A DNA stretch of 64,000 nucleotides from contig JABARQ010000020.1 of assembly GCA_019186985.1 (NCBI GenBank), forward strand, positions 1 through 64,000, read 5' to 3'. Shown here one piece after another: positions 46,385 through 55,064 of the stretch. A program made the position numbers and the translations under genes. This DNA comes from Prosthecobacter sp. Its GTDB lineage: Bacteria > Verrucomicrobiota > Verrucomicrobiia > Verrucomicrobiales > Verrucomicrobiaceae. Every line of letters begins with the position of its first letter. Positions within the stretch are counted from its first letter, which is position 1. The notes beneath the pieces were generated by a model, which was not told the DNA's origin, made no database searches, and saw only the letters and a program-made list of their open reading frames with translations.

Positions 46385-46412
46385 TTGCGTCAGGGAGGTA
46401 AGTCCCCATACT
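46385..46412 (+). promoter_or_regulatory. possible sigma-70-like promoter of rpoA
   Basis: TTGCGT (46385-46390) and CATACT (46407-46412) are separated by 16 bases and match the sigma-70 consensus only in part, three and four of six bases. It lies 115 bases upstream of the rpoA ATG. Low confidence, given only as the best local candidate. Confidence 0.25.
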
Positions 46413-46461
46413 CCGCCCCCTCGCGAGCCAGCCCCCTGTTAAACTCGCCGTTGGTCTCCGG

Positions 46462-46486
46462 ATCCACCTCCTCGTGAGGTATGGAT
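46462..46486 (+). promoter_or_regulatory. hairpin in the rpoA 5' leader
   Basis: ATCCA-CCTC pairs with GAGG-(TA)-TGGAT around a CTCGT loop: a nine-pair stem with a two-base bulge, 41 bases upstream of the rpoA start. It is preceded and followed by GGAGGTAA (46394-46401 and 46496-46503), neither close enough to a start codon to act as a ribosome binding site. A leader that senses L17 or alpha is possible but unproven. Confidence 0.35.
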
Positions 46487-46527
46487 GGCTCGTCTGGAGG
46501 TAACCCGGCACTACATACCCACACACC

Positions 46528-47643
46528 ATGTCAGTTCGTCTCGCACGATTCGAAATGCCGAACCGTCTCGTCAAAAACGAGGCCACGGCCACCGAAACCT
46601 ACGCACAGTTCGTCGCCGAACCCTTTGATAAAGGTTACGGCCACACCCTTGGAAACAGCCTCCGCCGCGTCCTGCTCTCCTCTCTCGAGGGAGCCGCCAT
46701 CACCTCCGTGAAAATCCGCGGCGTGGAGCATGAATTCTCCACCATCCCCGGCGTCGTCGAGGACGTGGTGCAGATCATCCTGAACCTGAAGAAGGTCCGT
46801 TTCCTTCACCACAGCGAAAGCAAGGAGCCCCGCCTCCTCTCCATCGCCGTGGAAAAAGACGGCACCATCACCGCCGGCGACATCAAGGATGACAACCACT
46901 ACGAAGTCATCAACAAGGACCTCGTCATCTGCCACCTCGACCGCAAGATCAAGTTCGACTGCGAGTTCGAAGTCCGCGTCGGCCGCGGCTTTGCCTCCTG
47001 GGAGGAAAACAAGCGCCCCGACATGCCGATCGGCGTGATCCCGATCGACTCCATCTACAGCCCCGTCACCCGCGTCAAATACACGGTCGACAACACCCGC
47101 GTCGGACAGAACACCGATTATGACAAGCTGGTGCTCGACATCTGGACTGACGGCCGCATCACCCCGCAGGATTCCCTCCTGCAGTCCGCCGCCATCCTGC
47201 GTCATCACCTCGACGTCTTCGTCAACTACGACGACAAGGCCATCGAGTTCGAAGCCGCCCCGGAAGCCCAGAGCGAGGAAAACGCCGAACTCCGCAAGCT
47301 GCTCAACATGAGCGTCAACGAGATCGAGCTTTCCGTCCGCGCCGCCAACTGCCTCAACAACGCCAACATCACCACCGTCGGCCAGCTGGCCATGAAGACG
47401 GAGGCCGAGATGCTGCGCTACCGCAACTTCGGCAAGAAGTCCCTCACCGAGATCAAGGAGAAGCTCGCCGAGCTTGGCCTGTCCCTGGGCATGAAGTTCG
47501 ACGCCGCGCTGCTTGAAGCCAATCCCGGCGGCGTGTCCCTCCTCTCCCGCAGCACCCTGCTTGCCGACGACGATGAGGCCGACGCCATGGACTTCACCAA
47601 GCTGATCGACAGCAACCTCGGCGACGGCGACGACGACGAGTAA
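46528..47643 (+). CDS. rpoA: RNA polymerase alpha subunit
   Basis: 371 residues. The N-terminal assembly domain has FVAEPFDKGYGHTLGNSLRRVLLSSLEG and VRVGRGFASWEENK, and the C-terminal domain (about 275-340) contains ELSVRAANCLNNANITTVGQLA and FGKKSLTEIKEKLAELGLSLGM, which bind promoter UP elements and activators. A short acidic tail (DLINLG-like, ending DGDDDE) follows. In most bacteria rpoA is preceded by rpsM-rpsK-rpsD; here it follows an aminotransferase gene and has its own 180-base leader, so the alpha operon is split. rplQ follows after 49 bases. Confidence 0.98.
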   Translation: MSVRLARFEMPNRLVKNEATATETYAQFVAEPFDKGYGHTLGNSLRRVLLSSLEGAAITSVKIRGVEHEFSTIPGVVEDVVQIILNLKKVRFLHHSESKEPRLLSIAVEKDGTITAGDIKDDNHYEVINKDLVICHLDRKIKFDCEFEVRVGRGFASWEENKRPDMPIGVIPIDSIYSPVTRVKYTVDNTRVGQNTDYDKLVLDIWTDGRITPQDSLLQSAAILRHHLDVFVNYDDKAIEFEAAPEAQSEENAELRKLLNMSVNEIELSVRAANCLNNANITTVGQLAMKTEAEMLRYRNFGKKSLTEIKEKLAELGLSLGMKFDAALLEANPGGVSLLSRSTLLADDDEADAMDFTKLIDSNLGDGDDDE

Positions 47644-47692
47644 TCCGCAGACATCCCTTTAAACCCATACTGACAGAGAAAGACAAGACGAC

Positions 47693-48181
47693 ATGAATCA
47701 CGGAAGAAAAGTTCCCAAGCTCCAGCGCGACGCCTCCCATCGCAAGGCTCTCCTGGCCAACCTCGTGTGCTCCCTGATCGAGCACCGCCGCATCCGCACC
47801 ACCCTGGCCAAGGCCAAGGCCCTGCGCCCCGTGGCTGAAAAGCTGGTCACCCTCGGCAAACGTGGCGACCTCCACGCCCGCCGCCTGGCCATCGGCTCCC
47901 TTCACAACAAGGATGCCGTGAAGAAGCTCTTCGAGGAAATCGCCGTCGCCTCCAAGGACCGCAAGGGTGGTTACACCCGCATCACCAAGCTCGGCCAGCG
48001 CCGCAGCGACTCCGCCCCGATGGCCTTCATCGAGTGGGTGGACGCCTATGTCCCCAAGGCCGCCAAGGCCAAGGAGGCCGAAGTTGAAGTCGTGACCGCC
48101 GAGCCTGAGGCGCCCGCCGCCGAAGCCGCCGCCCCCAAGAAGCGCGCGACCAAGAAGGCCAAGGCTGAAGCCGCCGAATAA
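47693..48181 (+). CDS. rplQ: 50S ribosomal protein L17
   Basis: 162 residues against about 120-130 for most L17. The conserved core is clear: [42 protein letters not shown] and [23 protein letters not shown]. The final 40 residues form an Ala/Glu-Lys-rich extension ([21 protein letters not shown]...) that is probably disordered and outside the ribosomal core. It is cotranscribed with rpoA and followed by an intrinsic terminator. Confidence 0.97.
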   Translation: MNHGRKVPKLQRDASHRKALLANLVCSLIEHRRIRTTLAKAKALRPVAEKLVTLGKRGDLHARRLAIGSLHNKDAVKKLFEEIAVASKDRKGGYTRITKLGQRRSDSAPMAFIEWVDAYVPKAAKAKEAEVEVVTAEPEAPAAEAAAPKKRATKKAKAEAAE

Positions 48182-48206
48182 GCCGCTCCTCAACCTCTGA
48201 AATCAC

Positions 48207-48239
48207 GGCGCGGATGTCGAAAGGCATCCGCGCCTTTTC
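48207..48239 (+). terminator. intrinsic terminator after rplQ
   Basis: GGCGCGGATG and CATCCGCGCC form a perfect 10-base-pair stem with an eight-base loop, followed by TTTTC. It lies 25 bases past the rplQ stop and ends the rpoA-rplQ transcript. Confidence 0.9.
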
Positions 48240-48343
48240 ATTGGGATGAAAATGTCAGGAGCCACCTTGAGCCGCATGACCGGAGCCTGAACCTGGCCGC
48301 TGACAGGCATGGAATCTCCGGCATGACCGGCATGCGTCCGGCA

Positions 48344-49642
48344 TCAGATCCAGGTTCCGGCAGGAATCACGGTGTCCTTCGGAATGACCACGATGCCGTC
48401 ACGGATGCAATATAGCTCATGGTCCATGTTCTCCGGCTTGCCATGGGGCGTGATCACCGTGTTGTCGCCAATATGGACGTTCTTGTCGATGATCGCACGT
48501 TCGATGCGGCAGTTGTGGCCGATGCCAGGCGCCGGCCTGTCGGGGTCCGTTCCGGCGGCACCCGAGTAGTAATCCGCTCCCATGATGATCACCTCGCGCA
48601 GAGTGGTGCCGCTCTCGACGATTGAGCGCACGCCGACCACCGCCGTCTCCACATGGGCGTCGGTGATGATGCAGCCGTCGGAAAGAAGGGCCTCACGGAT
48701 CGTGGCGCCGTTGATCTTGGTGGCGGGCAGGAAGCGGGCATGGGTGAAGATGGGAGCCTGGGAGTCGAAAAAGTCGTACTGCGGCACCAGCTTGCAGAGA
48801 TCCAGGTTGGCCTGGAAGAAGGAGCGGATCGTCCCGATGTCCTCCCAATAGCCCTGGAAGTTGTAGGAATGAACCTTCCGGTCACGGATGGCGGCAGGAA
48901 TGATGTTCTTGCCGAAGTCCATGTGATTGTTGTCCAGGCAGTCGATCAGCGTCTGACGATTGAACACATAAATGCCCATGCTGGCCTGATAGCGCGGCTC
49001 ATCGGCATCCAGACCCATCTCGGCGAGCGTCTCCGCCGGCATGCGCAGGGATTCCAGCACCGCAGGATCCTTGGGCTTCTCTACAAACTCACGAATGCGC
49101 CCGCCAGGCTCGGTCTTCATGATGCCAAAGCCCGTCGCATCGCTCGCGTTGACCGGCAGGGTCGCAATGGTCAGCTCCGCTCCGGAACTGATGTGCTGGC
49201 TCATCACCTGGCGGAAGTCCATGCGGTAAAGCTGGTCACCGCTGAGGATGAGGTAGTACTCATAATCGTTTTCAATGAAGTAACGCAGGTTCTGACGGAC
49301 GGCGTCCGCCGTCCCCTGATACCAGCGCTCTCCCTCAGGGGTCTGCTGGGCGGCCAGCACCTCCACAAAACCACGGGTGAACTGGTCGAATTTGTAGGTG
49401 CGGGCGATGTGCCTGTTCAGCGACATGCTGTTGTACTGGGTAAGCACAAAAACCTGGCGTACGCCCGAGTTGATGCAGTTGCTGATGGGGATGTCCACCA
49501 GGCGGTATTTGCCGGCCAGGGGCACCGCCGGCTTGGCACGGTCCTTGGTCAGCGGGAAAAGACGGGTTCCGGCACCCCCGCCCATGACGATGGCAAGGGT
49601 GGAGCGGCGGAGGACGGCATCGACGGCGACTTTGTTGGACAT
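48344..49642 (-). CDS. glgC: glucose-1-phosphate adenylyltransferase
   Basis: 432 residues from ATG 49642. GlgC makes ADP-glucose from glucose-1-phosphate and ATP, the committed step in glycogen synthesis. Motifs: GGGAGTRLFPLTKDRAKPAVP (nucleotide loop with activator/substrate lysines), WYQGTADAVRQN, LSGDQLYRMD, FVEKPKDP, and a C-terminal left-handed beta-helix ending VIPKDTVIPAGTWI. The length and SMGIYVF-type features are close to cyanobacterial and plant enzymes. The frame continues upstream to 50233 across the divergent cytochrome gene, but those residues are not conserved. No other glg gene is adjacent. Confidence 0.96.
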   Translation of the reverse strand: MSNKVAVDAVLRRSTLAIVMGGGAGTRLFPLTKDRAKPAVPLAGKYRLVDIPISNCINSGVRQVFVLTQYNSMSLNRHIARTYKFDQFTRGFVEVLAAQQTPEGERWYQGTADAVRQNLRYFIENDYEYYLILSGDQLYRMDFRQVMSQHISSGAELTIATLPVNASDATGFGIMKTEPGGRIREFVEKPKDPAVLESLRMPAETLAEMGLDADEPRYQASMGIYVFNRQTLIDCLDNNHMDFGKNIIPAAIRDRKVHSYNFQGYWEDIGTIRSFFQANLDLCKLVPQYDFFDSQAPIFTHARFLPATKINGATIREALLSDGCIITDAHVETAVVGVRSIVESGTTLREVIIMGADYYSGAAGTDPDRPAPGIGHNCRIERAIIDKNVHIGDNTVITPHGKPENMDHELYCIRDGIVVIPKDTVIPAGTWI

Positions 49643-49768
49643 GGGGGAAGAAGCTTTGGCTGCTTTGTTTTTCCTGGAAAAAACGCCCAGAGGCAAGGCG
49701 TTTCCACGGCGGCAGGACGATTCAACGTACCGTGCACAGCCACTCTGCCGCCCAACCTCTCCCCCGCC

Positions 49769-50737
49769 ATGTCCAAGCTTGCCATTCGTTCCCTCCCCCT
49801 TGTCATCACCCTTCTCACGGCCCATGGCCAGGCTGCGGTGAACTTTGAAAAAGACCTCCTGCCGGTCCTGCAGAAGAAGTGCCTCGACTGTCACAGCGCG
49901 CCCACCGTGGTCGATGGCAAGCCCAAGAAACCCAAGGGCGAACTTCGCCTCGACGCCGCCTGGGCCATGCTCAAGGGAGGTGAAACCGGCCCTTCCCTGG
50001 TTCCCAAGGACCTGGCGAAAAGCTACATGTTTGAAGTCGTGAACCTTCCCAAGGATGATGACATGTTCATGCCTCCCAAAGGAGACCCCATGACCGCTGA
50101 GGAGATCAAGCTGCTCAAGGAGTGGATCGAGTCTGGAGCGGACTTCGGCGGCTGGAAAGGCAACATGGAAGGGGCTCCGGCGGATGCCGCGGCCGCAGGA
50201 GGCGTCGCCAAGCCCGCCGGCCCCCGCGAACACGAAGTCTTCTACACCAAGCTGGCCGAAGGCCTGAAACCCGCCACGGAAGCGGCTCTGGCCAAGGCCA
50301 GGGAAGGCGGCGCCCAGGTCTTCCAGCTCAAGCCCGACAGCCCGCTGCTGCGTGTCGACTTCCTCACCGGCGTCTCCAAATGCGATGATTCCAAGCTCTC
50401 CGTGCTGACTTCGATCAAGGACAACGTCGCCCAGCTCGACCTCGGCCGGACCATTATCTCGGATGCAGGGTTGAAAGCCGTGGCCCAGCTTTCAAGGCTG
50501 GCGAGCCTGGACCTGCGGCAGACCAAGGTCACCGATGCCGGGCTCGAGGCCCTCAGCGCCCTGAAGAACCTGCGGACGCTGAATCTCTTCGGCACCGAAA
50601 TCACCGACGCCGGCCTGAAGAAGCTCGCAACAATCCCAAGCCTTCGCCAGGTAACCGTCTTCCAGACAAAGGCGACGTCAGCAGGCGTGGCTGAACTGAA
50701 AAAGGCGCTGCCCAAAGCCCAGGTGACTTTGAAATAA
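49769..50737 (+). CDS. planctomycete-type cytochrome c domain protein with leucine-rich repeats
   Basis: 322 residues. A signal peptide (MSKLAIRSLPLVITLLTAHGQA) precedes a small cytochrome domain of the PSCyt1/c550 type: KKCLDCHSAP carries the haem-binding C38-x-x-C41-H42, and DDMFMPPKGDPMTAEEIKLLKEWI includes a likely axial methionine. An Ala/Gly-rich linker (about 133-150) leads to a C-terminal leucine-rich-repeat domain with ISDAGLKAVAQLSRLASLDLRQTKVTD-type units. Such fusions are common in Planctomycetes and Verrucomicrobia, their role in the envelope is unknown. It is divergent from glgC (126 bases) and ends two bases from the convergent zinc-ribbon gene. Confidence 0.87.
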   Translation: MSKLAIRSLPLVITLLTAHGQAAVNFEKDLLPVLQKKCLDCHSAPTVVDGKPKKPKGELRLDAAWAMLKGGETGPSLVPKDLAKSYMFEVVNLPKDDDMFMPPKGDPMTAEEIKLLKEWIESGADFGGWKGNMEGAPADAAAAGGVAKPAGPREHEVFYTKLAEGLKPATEAALAKAREGGAQVFQLKPDSPLLRVDFLTGVSKCDDSKLSVLTSIKDNVAQLDLGRTIISDAGLKAVAQLSRLASLDLRQTKVTDAGLEALSALKNLRTLNLFGTEITDAGLKKLATIPSLRQVTVFQTKATSAGVAELKKALPKAQVTLK

Positions 50738-50739
50738 GT

Positions 50740-51444
50740 TCAACGTCGATACTCCCCTGGCATGGAACGGTCCTTGATGTCCAGGGTCGTTTCAATCTGC
50801 TGCTCGATGTAAAGAGCCTGCTCGGGATCCATGCCGGCCGCGACAAGACGTGAATGCTTCCCATCGCTCAGGGCCACCCAGACCTCGTAGTGGGTGCTGA
50901 CACCGTTTTTATTCCGGCGGATGATCTCCTTGCAATAGGTCTGGTCGATAAGGCCGGCGGCGATTTCACGCCAGCCCGTCCATGGCAGCGGACCGTGGGA
51001 GACTGTGACGCTGCCATGGGTCACCTCCACCCGGGTTCGATTGAAGAGCATGGCCAGCGTGTAGTAGGAAAGGCCCACCCCGACCGCGACATGCCCCAGG
51101 GGAAACAGGCGGACAAACCAGGGAGCATTGCTGCCGGACATGCTGGTGAAGAATCCGACCAGAAACGAGTTCCAGACAATGCAGAAAGGGATCAGGAAAA
51201 GGACCGGCCAGTTGAACCAGCGACGATAAATCACCAGGCCACGCATGTTCGTTTCCAGCCTCATGCCTGATGGCAAAGCCACGGGAGGGCGGGCTCGGAA
51301 GGCTCCGGAACGCTGAGTTTTAGGCGGCAGCATCAGGGTGCCGCAGTAGCTGCAGCGGATGGTCCCCTGCTCCTGGTCGTAGTCAGCCTCACGAATCGGA
51401 GATGCGCAGTTGGGGCATTTCAGGGAGGTCGGCAGGTGATCCAT
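50740..51444 (-). CDS. zinc-ribbon membrane protein, function unknown
   Basis: 234 residues. The N-terminus is a zinc ribbon with two CxxC pairs (KCPNCASPI and IRCSYCGTLM). Two membrane helices follow near 75-100 (WPVLFLIPFCIVWNSFLVGFF) and 115-135. The cytosolic C-terminal domain has VEVTHGSVTVSHGPLPWTGWREI and a final helix in DPEQALYIEQQIETTL, resembling bacterial PH-like domains found behind zinc ribbons. The family is uncharacterised. It lies alone between convergent cytochrome and upstream PL6 genes. Confidence 0.7.
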   Translation of the reverse strand: MDHLPTSLKCPNCASPIREADYDQEQGTIRCSYCGTLMLPPKTQRSGAFRARPPVALPSGMRLETNMRGLVIYRRWFNWPVLFLIPFCIVWNSFLVGFFTSMSGSNAPWFVRLFPLGHVAVGVGLSYYTLAMLFNRTRVEVTHGSVTVSHGPLPWTGWREIAAGLIDQTYCKEIIRRNKNGVSTHYEVWVALSDGKHSRLVAAGMDPEQALYIEQQIETTLDIKDRSMPGEYRR

Positions 51445-51504
51445 TCTGATAACTTTACACGCAGCCCGCCGGAAACGGCAAATGCTCGTTAATCCCTCAA
51501 CGCC

Positions 51505-52767
51505 TTACCAGGAGGTTCCGACATCCTTCCGCACCAGTGGAGCCAGCGTGTGCACATCCACCTCGCCCACCTCGACGCCGGGGGTGTCGGGGATGCCTGT
51601 TTTCTGGCAGTCGAACTGATTGTCCTTCCAGGTGACGCCCGACAGGTCGCAGCGCGCCTCGATCACCGGGTGCTTTGACGACTCAACCTGGTTGCCTTCA
51701 AAGACCGTTTCCACAGGCGCGAGCACCGCTTTGTCATCATCACTCAACCCAATGAGCACCGGATGTTTGCAGTTCACCAGGCTGTTGCCGATCACTCGGG
51801 CACGCTTCACCTGAAAGTAGCGGTTCAGGGGTGAGTCCGGCACGCCCATCATCAGGCAGATGGCTGAGCGGGCGTCATCACCGGCCAGGTTTTCAAAGTA
51901 GTTGCCGCGCACGACATGATCCTCGCCGATGATGCGGACGCCACCCGTGCCGCTGACACCGTTGCCGATGAAGACGTTTTTCTCCACGGTGCAGCCGTTG
52001 CCATGACGCAGGGTCAGTGTGCCGCCCACTTCCAGGAAGGTGTTGCCGCGATACAGGTTGCCGCAGGATTTGTTGGAGATGCACTCAGCTTCGCCATTGC
52101 AATGTTCAAAGAGATTCGACTCCACCACACACCCGCCCTTGAGCATCGAGGTCTTGCTGTCGCCAATGCGGATCGTCTCTCCGCCATTCTTGCCCAGCTT
52201 CTCACGCGGACCAAAGTAGTTGTGATCCATCTGATGCCCGCCCTTGTTCCCTTCCCCGAGCCAGACGACCAGGGTGGTGCCCTTGCCTGTCTTGCCGCTG
52301 ATCACACAATGATCCACGCGGTTGCCGCCTCCATACAGTCCCACCCAGCGGGATTCCTTTTTCCCGTCCTCCCTCAGTGAACTCGTGATGGCGCACTGCG
52401 TCAGGCGGCAGTGGCTGGCAGGTGTCTTTGAATCCCTGCGGAACAGGATCAAGTCGCTGATCGTCGGGTCCGGCTCCTTGAAATGCAGTCCTTCGACCAC
52501 CAGATGCTCACCGCTGATCCTGAGGGTGCTGCCGCCGGTGAAAACCGTTTTCCCAGGAACCGCCGCCTTGAGCGTGATGGGCGCCTTTTCCGTACCCCGG
52601 CCTACAAACAGGAGGGCCACATCCCGGAACTCTCCCTCAGGCAGAATGAGACTGTCTCCAGGGGCAGCCTCCCGGGCGGCTGATTCAAGCACGGCCGGAT
52701 CAGCCACCGGGACTTCCCGCCCCATCCCCAGGAGCGGCAGCAGCGTCAGCAGAAGCCAAGAACGCAT
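51505..52767 (-). CDS. polysaccharide lyase family 6 (chondroitinase B/alginate lyase-like)
   Basis: 420 residues with a short signal peptide ([16 protein letters not shown]). The rest is a right-handed parallel beta-helix of the PL6 family. Spacing matches chondroitinase B at the calcium and catalytic residues: E226 and E228 (NGEAECIS), K233 (SNKSC) and R254 (TLRHG) correspond to E243, E245, K250 and R271 of that enzyme; the neighbouring N194 (KNGGET) is the probable additional calcium ligand. Such lyases cleave uronate-containing chains, dermatan sulfate or alginate, by beta-elimination. With the sulfatase in the window, sulfated substrates are plausible but not proven. It starts 34 bases after sucC ends in the upstream direction of transcription. 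Confidence 0.93.
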   Translation of the reverse strand: MRSWLLLTLLPLLGMGREVPVADPAVLESAAREAAPGDSLILPEGEFRDVALLFVGRGTEKAPITLKAAVPGKTVFTGGSTLRISGEHLVVEGLHFKEPDPTISDLILFRRDSKTPASHCRLTQCAITSSLREDGKKESRWVGLYGGGNRVDHCVISGKTGKGTTLVVWLGEGNKGGHQMDHNYFGPREKLGKNGGETIRIGDSKTSMLKGGCVVESNLFEHCNGEAECISNKSCGNLYRGNTFLEVGGTLTLRHGNGCTVEKNVFIGNGVSGTGGVRIIGEDHVVRGNYFENLAGDDARSAICLMMGVPDSPLNRYFQVKRARVIGNSLVNCKHPVLIGLSDDDKAVLAPVETVFEGNQVESSKHPVIEARCDLSGVTWKDNQFDCQKTGIPDTPGVEVGEVDVHTLAPLVRKDVGTSW

Positions 52768-52800
52768 GGGGATGACAGGGGGTGACGGGGCAAAGCCAGG

Positions 52801-53988
52801 TCAGGCAGCCGCCACGGCGGCCACGATCTTCTGGGCTGCATCGGTGAGGCCGTCGGCGCTGGTGATGGCCAGTCCGCTGTCCGCCAGCGTCTTCTTGCCA
52901 GCCTCGACGTTGTTGCCTTCCAGACGGACCACGAGCGGGATGTTGAGGGAGACTTCCTGGGCCGCCGCCACGATGCCGTTGGCGATGATGTTGCAGTCCA
53001 TGATGCCGCCGAAGATGTTCACCAGGATGCCCTTCACGTTCGGGTCGCCGAGGATGATCTTGAAGGCCGCCGTGACCTGCTCCTTCGTGGCGCCGCCGCC
53101 GACGTCGAGGAAGTTGGCAGGCTCGCCACCGTGCAGCTTGATGATGTCCATCGTGGACATGGCGAGGCCGGCTCCGTTGACGAGGCAGGCGATGTTGCCG
53201 TCCAGGCCGATGTAGTTCAGGCCATATTCACTGGCAGCCACTTCACGGGGATCCTCTTCCGTGGTGTCGCGCATGGCGACCACATCCTTCTGACGATAGA
53301 GGGCGTTGTCATCAAAGTTGAACTTGGCATCCAGGGCCACCACCTGGTTGTCCGTGGTGATGGCGAGCGGGTTGACCTCGACCAGAGAGCAATCGCTTTT
53401 CAGATAAAGGTTCCACAGGGCCGTGAAGAGCTTCACAGCCTGATTGGCCAGGGCGCCGGTCAAGCCGAGGGCAGCCGCGACCTTGCGGGCCTGATAGGGC
53501 TGCAGGCCGAGCGTGGGATGCACAAACTCCTTGATGATCTTCTCCGGCGTCTTTTCCGCCACTTCCTCGATGTTCATGCCGCCTTCCGTGCTGGCGATGA
53601 GGGCGTGGCTGCTGCTGCCGCGGTCAAATAGAATGGCGAAATAGTGCTCCTTGGAGATGTCCACCGACTTGGCGACCAGCACCTTGCTGACGAGCTTGCC
53701 GTCAGGACCGGTCTGATGGGTCACCAGGGTCTGGCCGAGCATCTTGCCAGCGATGTCCTGGGCCTCGGCAGCGGTATTGATCACATGCACGCCGCCTTTG
53801 AAGCCGTTCTTGAAGGTGCCCTTGCCGCGTCCGCCGGCGTGGATCTGCGCCTTCACCACCAGGCCCGCACCACCCAGCTCAGCAGCGATCTGACCCGCTT
53901 CCTCGGCTGTCGAGGCAACCTTTCCCGGAGGAGTGGCGACGCCGAATTTGGTGAAGAGTTCCTTGGCCTGGTATTCGTGGATGTTCAT
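52801..53988 (-). CDS. sucC: succinyl-CoA ligase [ADP-forming] beta subunit
   Basis: 395 residues from ATG 53988, where [17 protein letters not shown] begins. SucC forms the ATP-grasp and CoA-ligase half of the TCA-cycle enzyme making ATP or GTP from succinyl-CoA. Motifs: [64 protein letters not shown] and [11 protein letters not shown]. The usual partner sucD is absent on both sides, so the alpha subunit must be elsewhere. It lies downstream of the T2SS gene gspK and upstream of the PL6 gene on the same strand. Confidence 0.97.
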   Translation of the reverse strand: MNIHEYQAKELFTKFGVATPPGKVASTAEEAGQIAAELGGAGLVVKAQIHAGGRGKGTFKNGFKGGVHVINTAAEAQDIAGKMLGQTLVTHQTGPDGKLVSKVLVAKSVDISKEHYFAILFDRGSSSHALIASTEGGMNIEEVAEKTPEKIIKEFVHPTLGLQPYQARKVAAALGLTGALANQAVKLFTALWNLYLKSDCSLVEVNPLAITTDNQVVALDAKFNFDDNALYRQKDVVAMRDTTEEDPREVAASEYGLNYIGLDGNIACLVNGAGLAMSTMDIIKLHGGEPANFLDVGGGATKEQVTAAFKIILGDPNVKGILVNIFGGIMDCNIIANGIVAAAQEVSLNIPLVVRLEGNNVEAGKKTLADSGLAITSADGLTDAAQKIVAAVAAA

Positions 53989-54103
53989 GGGGAGGGGGTG
54001 GGAAAGCGGGGCGACAGTAGAAGCACCCGCCAGACCGTCAAGGAGGCAATCAAACAGATGAAAAACTGCCGCTCCCCCCGCGGGTGACGGCTCCAGGCCC
54101 GCC

Positions 54104-55054
54104 CTATTCCTCAATCCTGGCCAGGTAGCTCAGCGACCGGTCTTCCCCACGCCTGGCCACGACGATGATCTGCTTGCGCTTCTCCCCGACATAACCGGTG
54201 CTGGTGATGCGCCGCAGATCGTCCTCGCTGGTCAGGATTCCCTGAAGTTCACGGGCGCGGGCGCCTGTCAGCCCAAGCATCCTGTAGGATTCACTGTCGG
54301 ACAGACGCTGGTCGTCCTCGGTTCCAGGAATCCCATCCGCTCCATCCCGTTTCAGAATGAAGCTGTCCACGTCCTTCTCCGCAGCCCCCGATATGGCGAT
54401 CAGGGTCTCCTTAAAGGCTGTCCTGAGGTCGATTGTGCCGTCTCCATAAACGGAAAAATACTCCCTCCAGTCAGGCTTCAGCCGGTCCACCACGCCCATG
54501 CCGCGAACCAGCAGCATTTCGTCCGTGTGGGTGAAACCCGTGTTTCTGGGCAGGTCATAGACCCCCAGGCCTTCATAATACTCCTTCTCAGCCCCGTTGG
54601 CCCGCGCCTCCTCGTTCCGGTCCACCCAGTCGGCCAGGGATTCGGAGGCGATGCTGGCCTCATCACCATTCAGCCCCCAGCGCATGAACAGCTCATAGAC
54701 GGCCTCCCGAAGACGTTCATCAGTCACCAAATTGATGGGAATTCGTGCTCCTTCATAGTTGATCACCACGTCAAAGCCGCTGTCGGTGCCAACCTTCTGC
54801 TTGAGGACCTTGTCGCCACGCCGCGTGCTCGGATGCAGCCCCACGGCCAGCCCGCTTTCAGCCAGATGCAGGGCACGAAACTCGGCCGCGTCGATGACGG
54901 CTTCAGAAGCGCTGAAATTGAGGTACTGCACCAGCCCCATCACCACCATGCTCATCAGCAAAAGGGCCCAGATCATGAGCATCAGGGCGGACCCGCCCCT
55001 GCTCCGGGAACAGCGCGTCAAAAACACAGAAAATGCATGATTAGAAAGCTTCAT
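54104..55054 (-). CDS. gspK: type II secretion minor pseudopilin GspK-like
   Basis: 316 residues from ATG 55054; the frame stays open far upstream through the low-complexity end of gspJ. The N-terminus ([30 protein letters not shown]) is a GspK-type hydrophobic helix, and the large domain includes [35 protein letters not shown] and the helix-hairpin-like end ([21 protein letters not shown]) seen in GspK. GspK caps the pseudopilus tip with GspI and GspJ. It starts 10 bases after gspJ and is the last gene of the operon. Confidence 0.87.
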   Translation of the reverse strand: MKLSNHAFSVFLTRCSRSRGGSALMLMIWALLLMSMVVMGLVQYLNFSASEAVIDAAEFRALHLAESGLAVGLHPSTRRGDKVLKQKVGTDSGFDVVINYEGARIPINLVTDERLREAVYELFMRWGLNGDEASIASESLADWVDRNEEARANGAEKEYYEGLGVYDLPRNTGFTHTDEMLLVRGMGVVDRLKPDWREYFSVYGDGTIDLRTAFKETLIAISGAAEKDVDSFILKRDGADGIPGTEDDQRLSDSESYRMLGLTGARARELQGILTSEDDLRRITSTGYVGEKRKQIIVVARRGEDRSLSYLARIEE

Positions 55055-55064
55055 CGGAAGGATC

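Noticed and set aside
46496-46503. GGAGGTAA as ribosome binding site of rpoA
   Set aside because: It lies 24 bases before the ATG, too far to position the ribosome, and no start codon occurs at normal spacing after it.
49643-50233. N-terminal extension of the glgC open frame
   Set aside because: It runs antisense through the cytochrome gene; conserved GlgC sequence begins at 49642.
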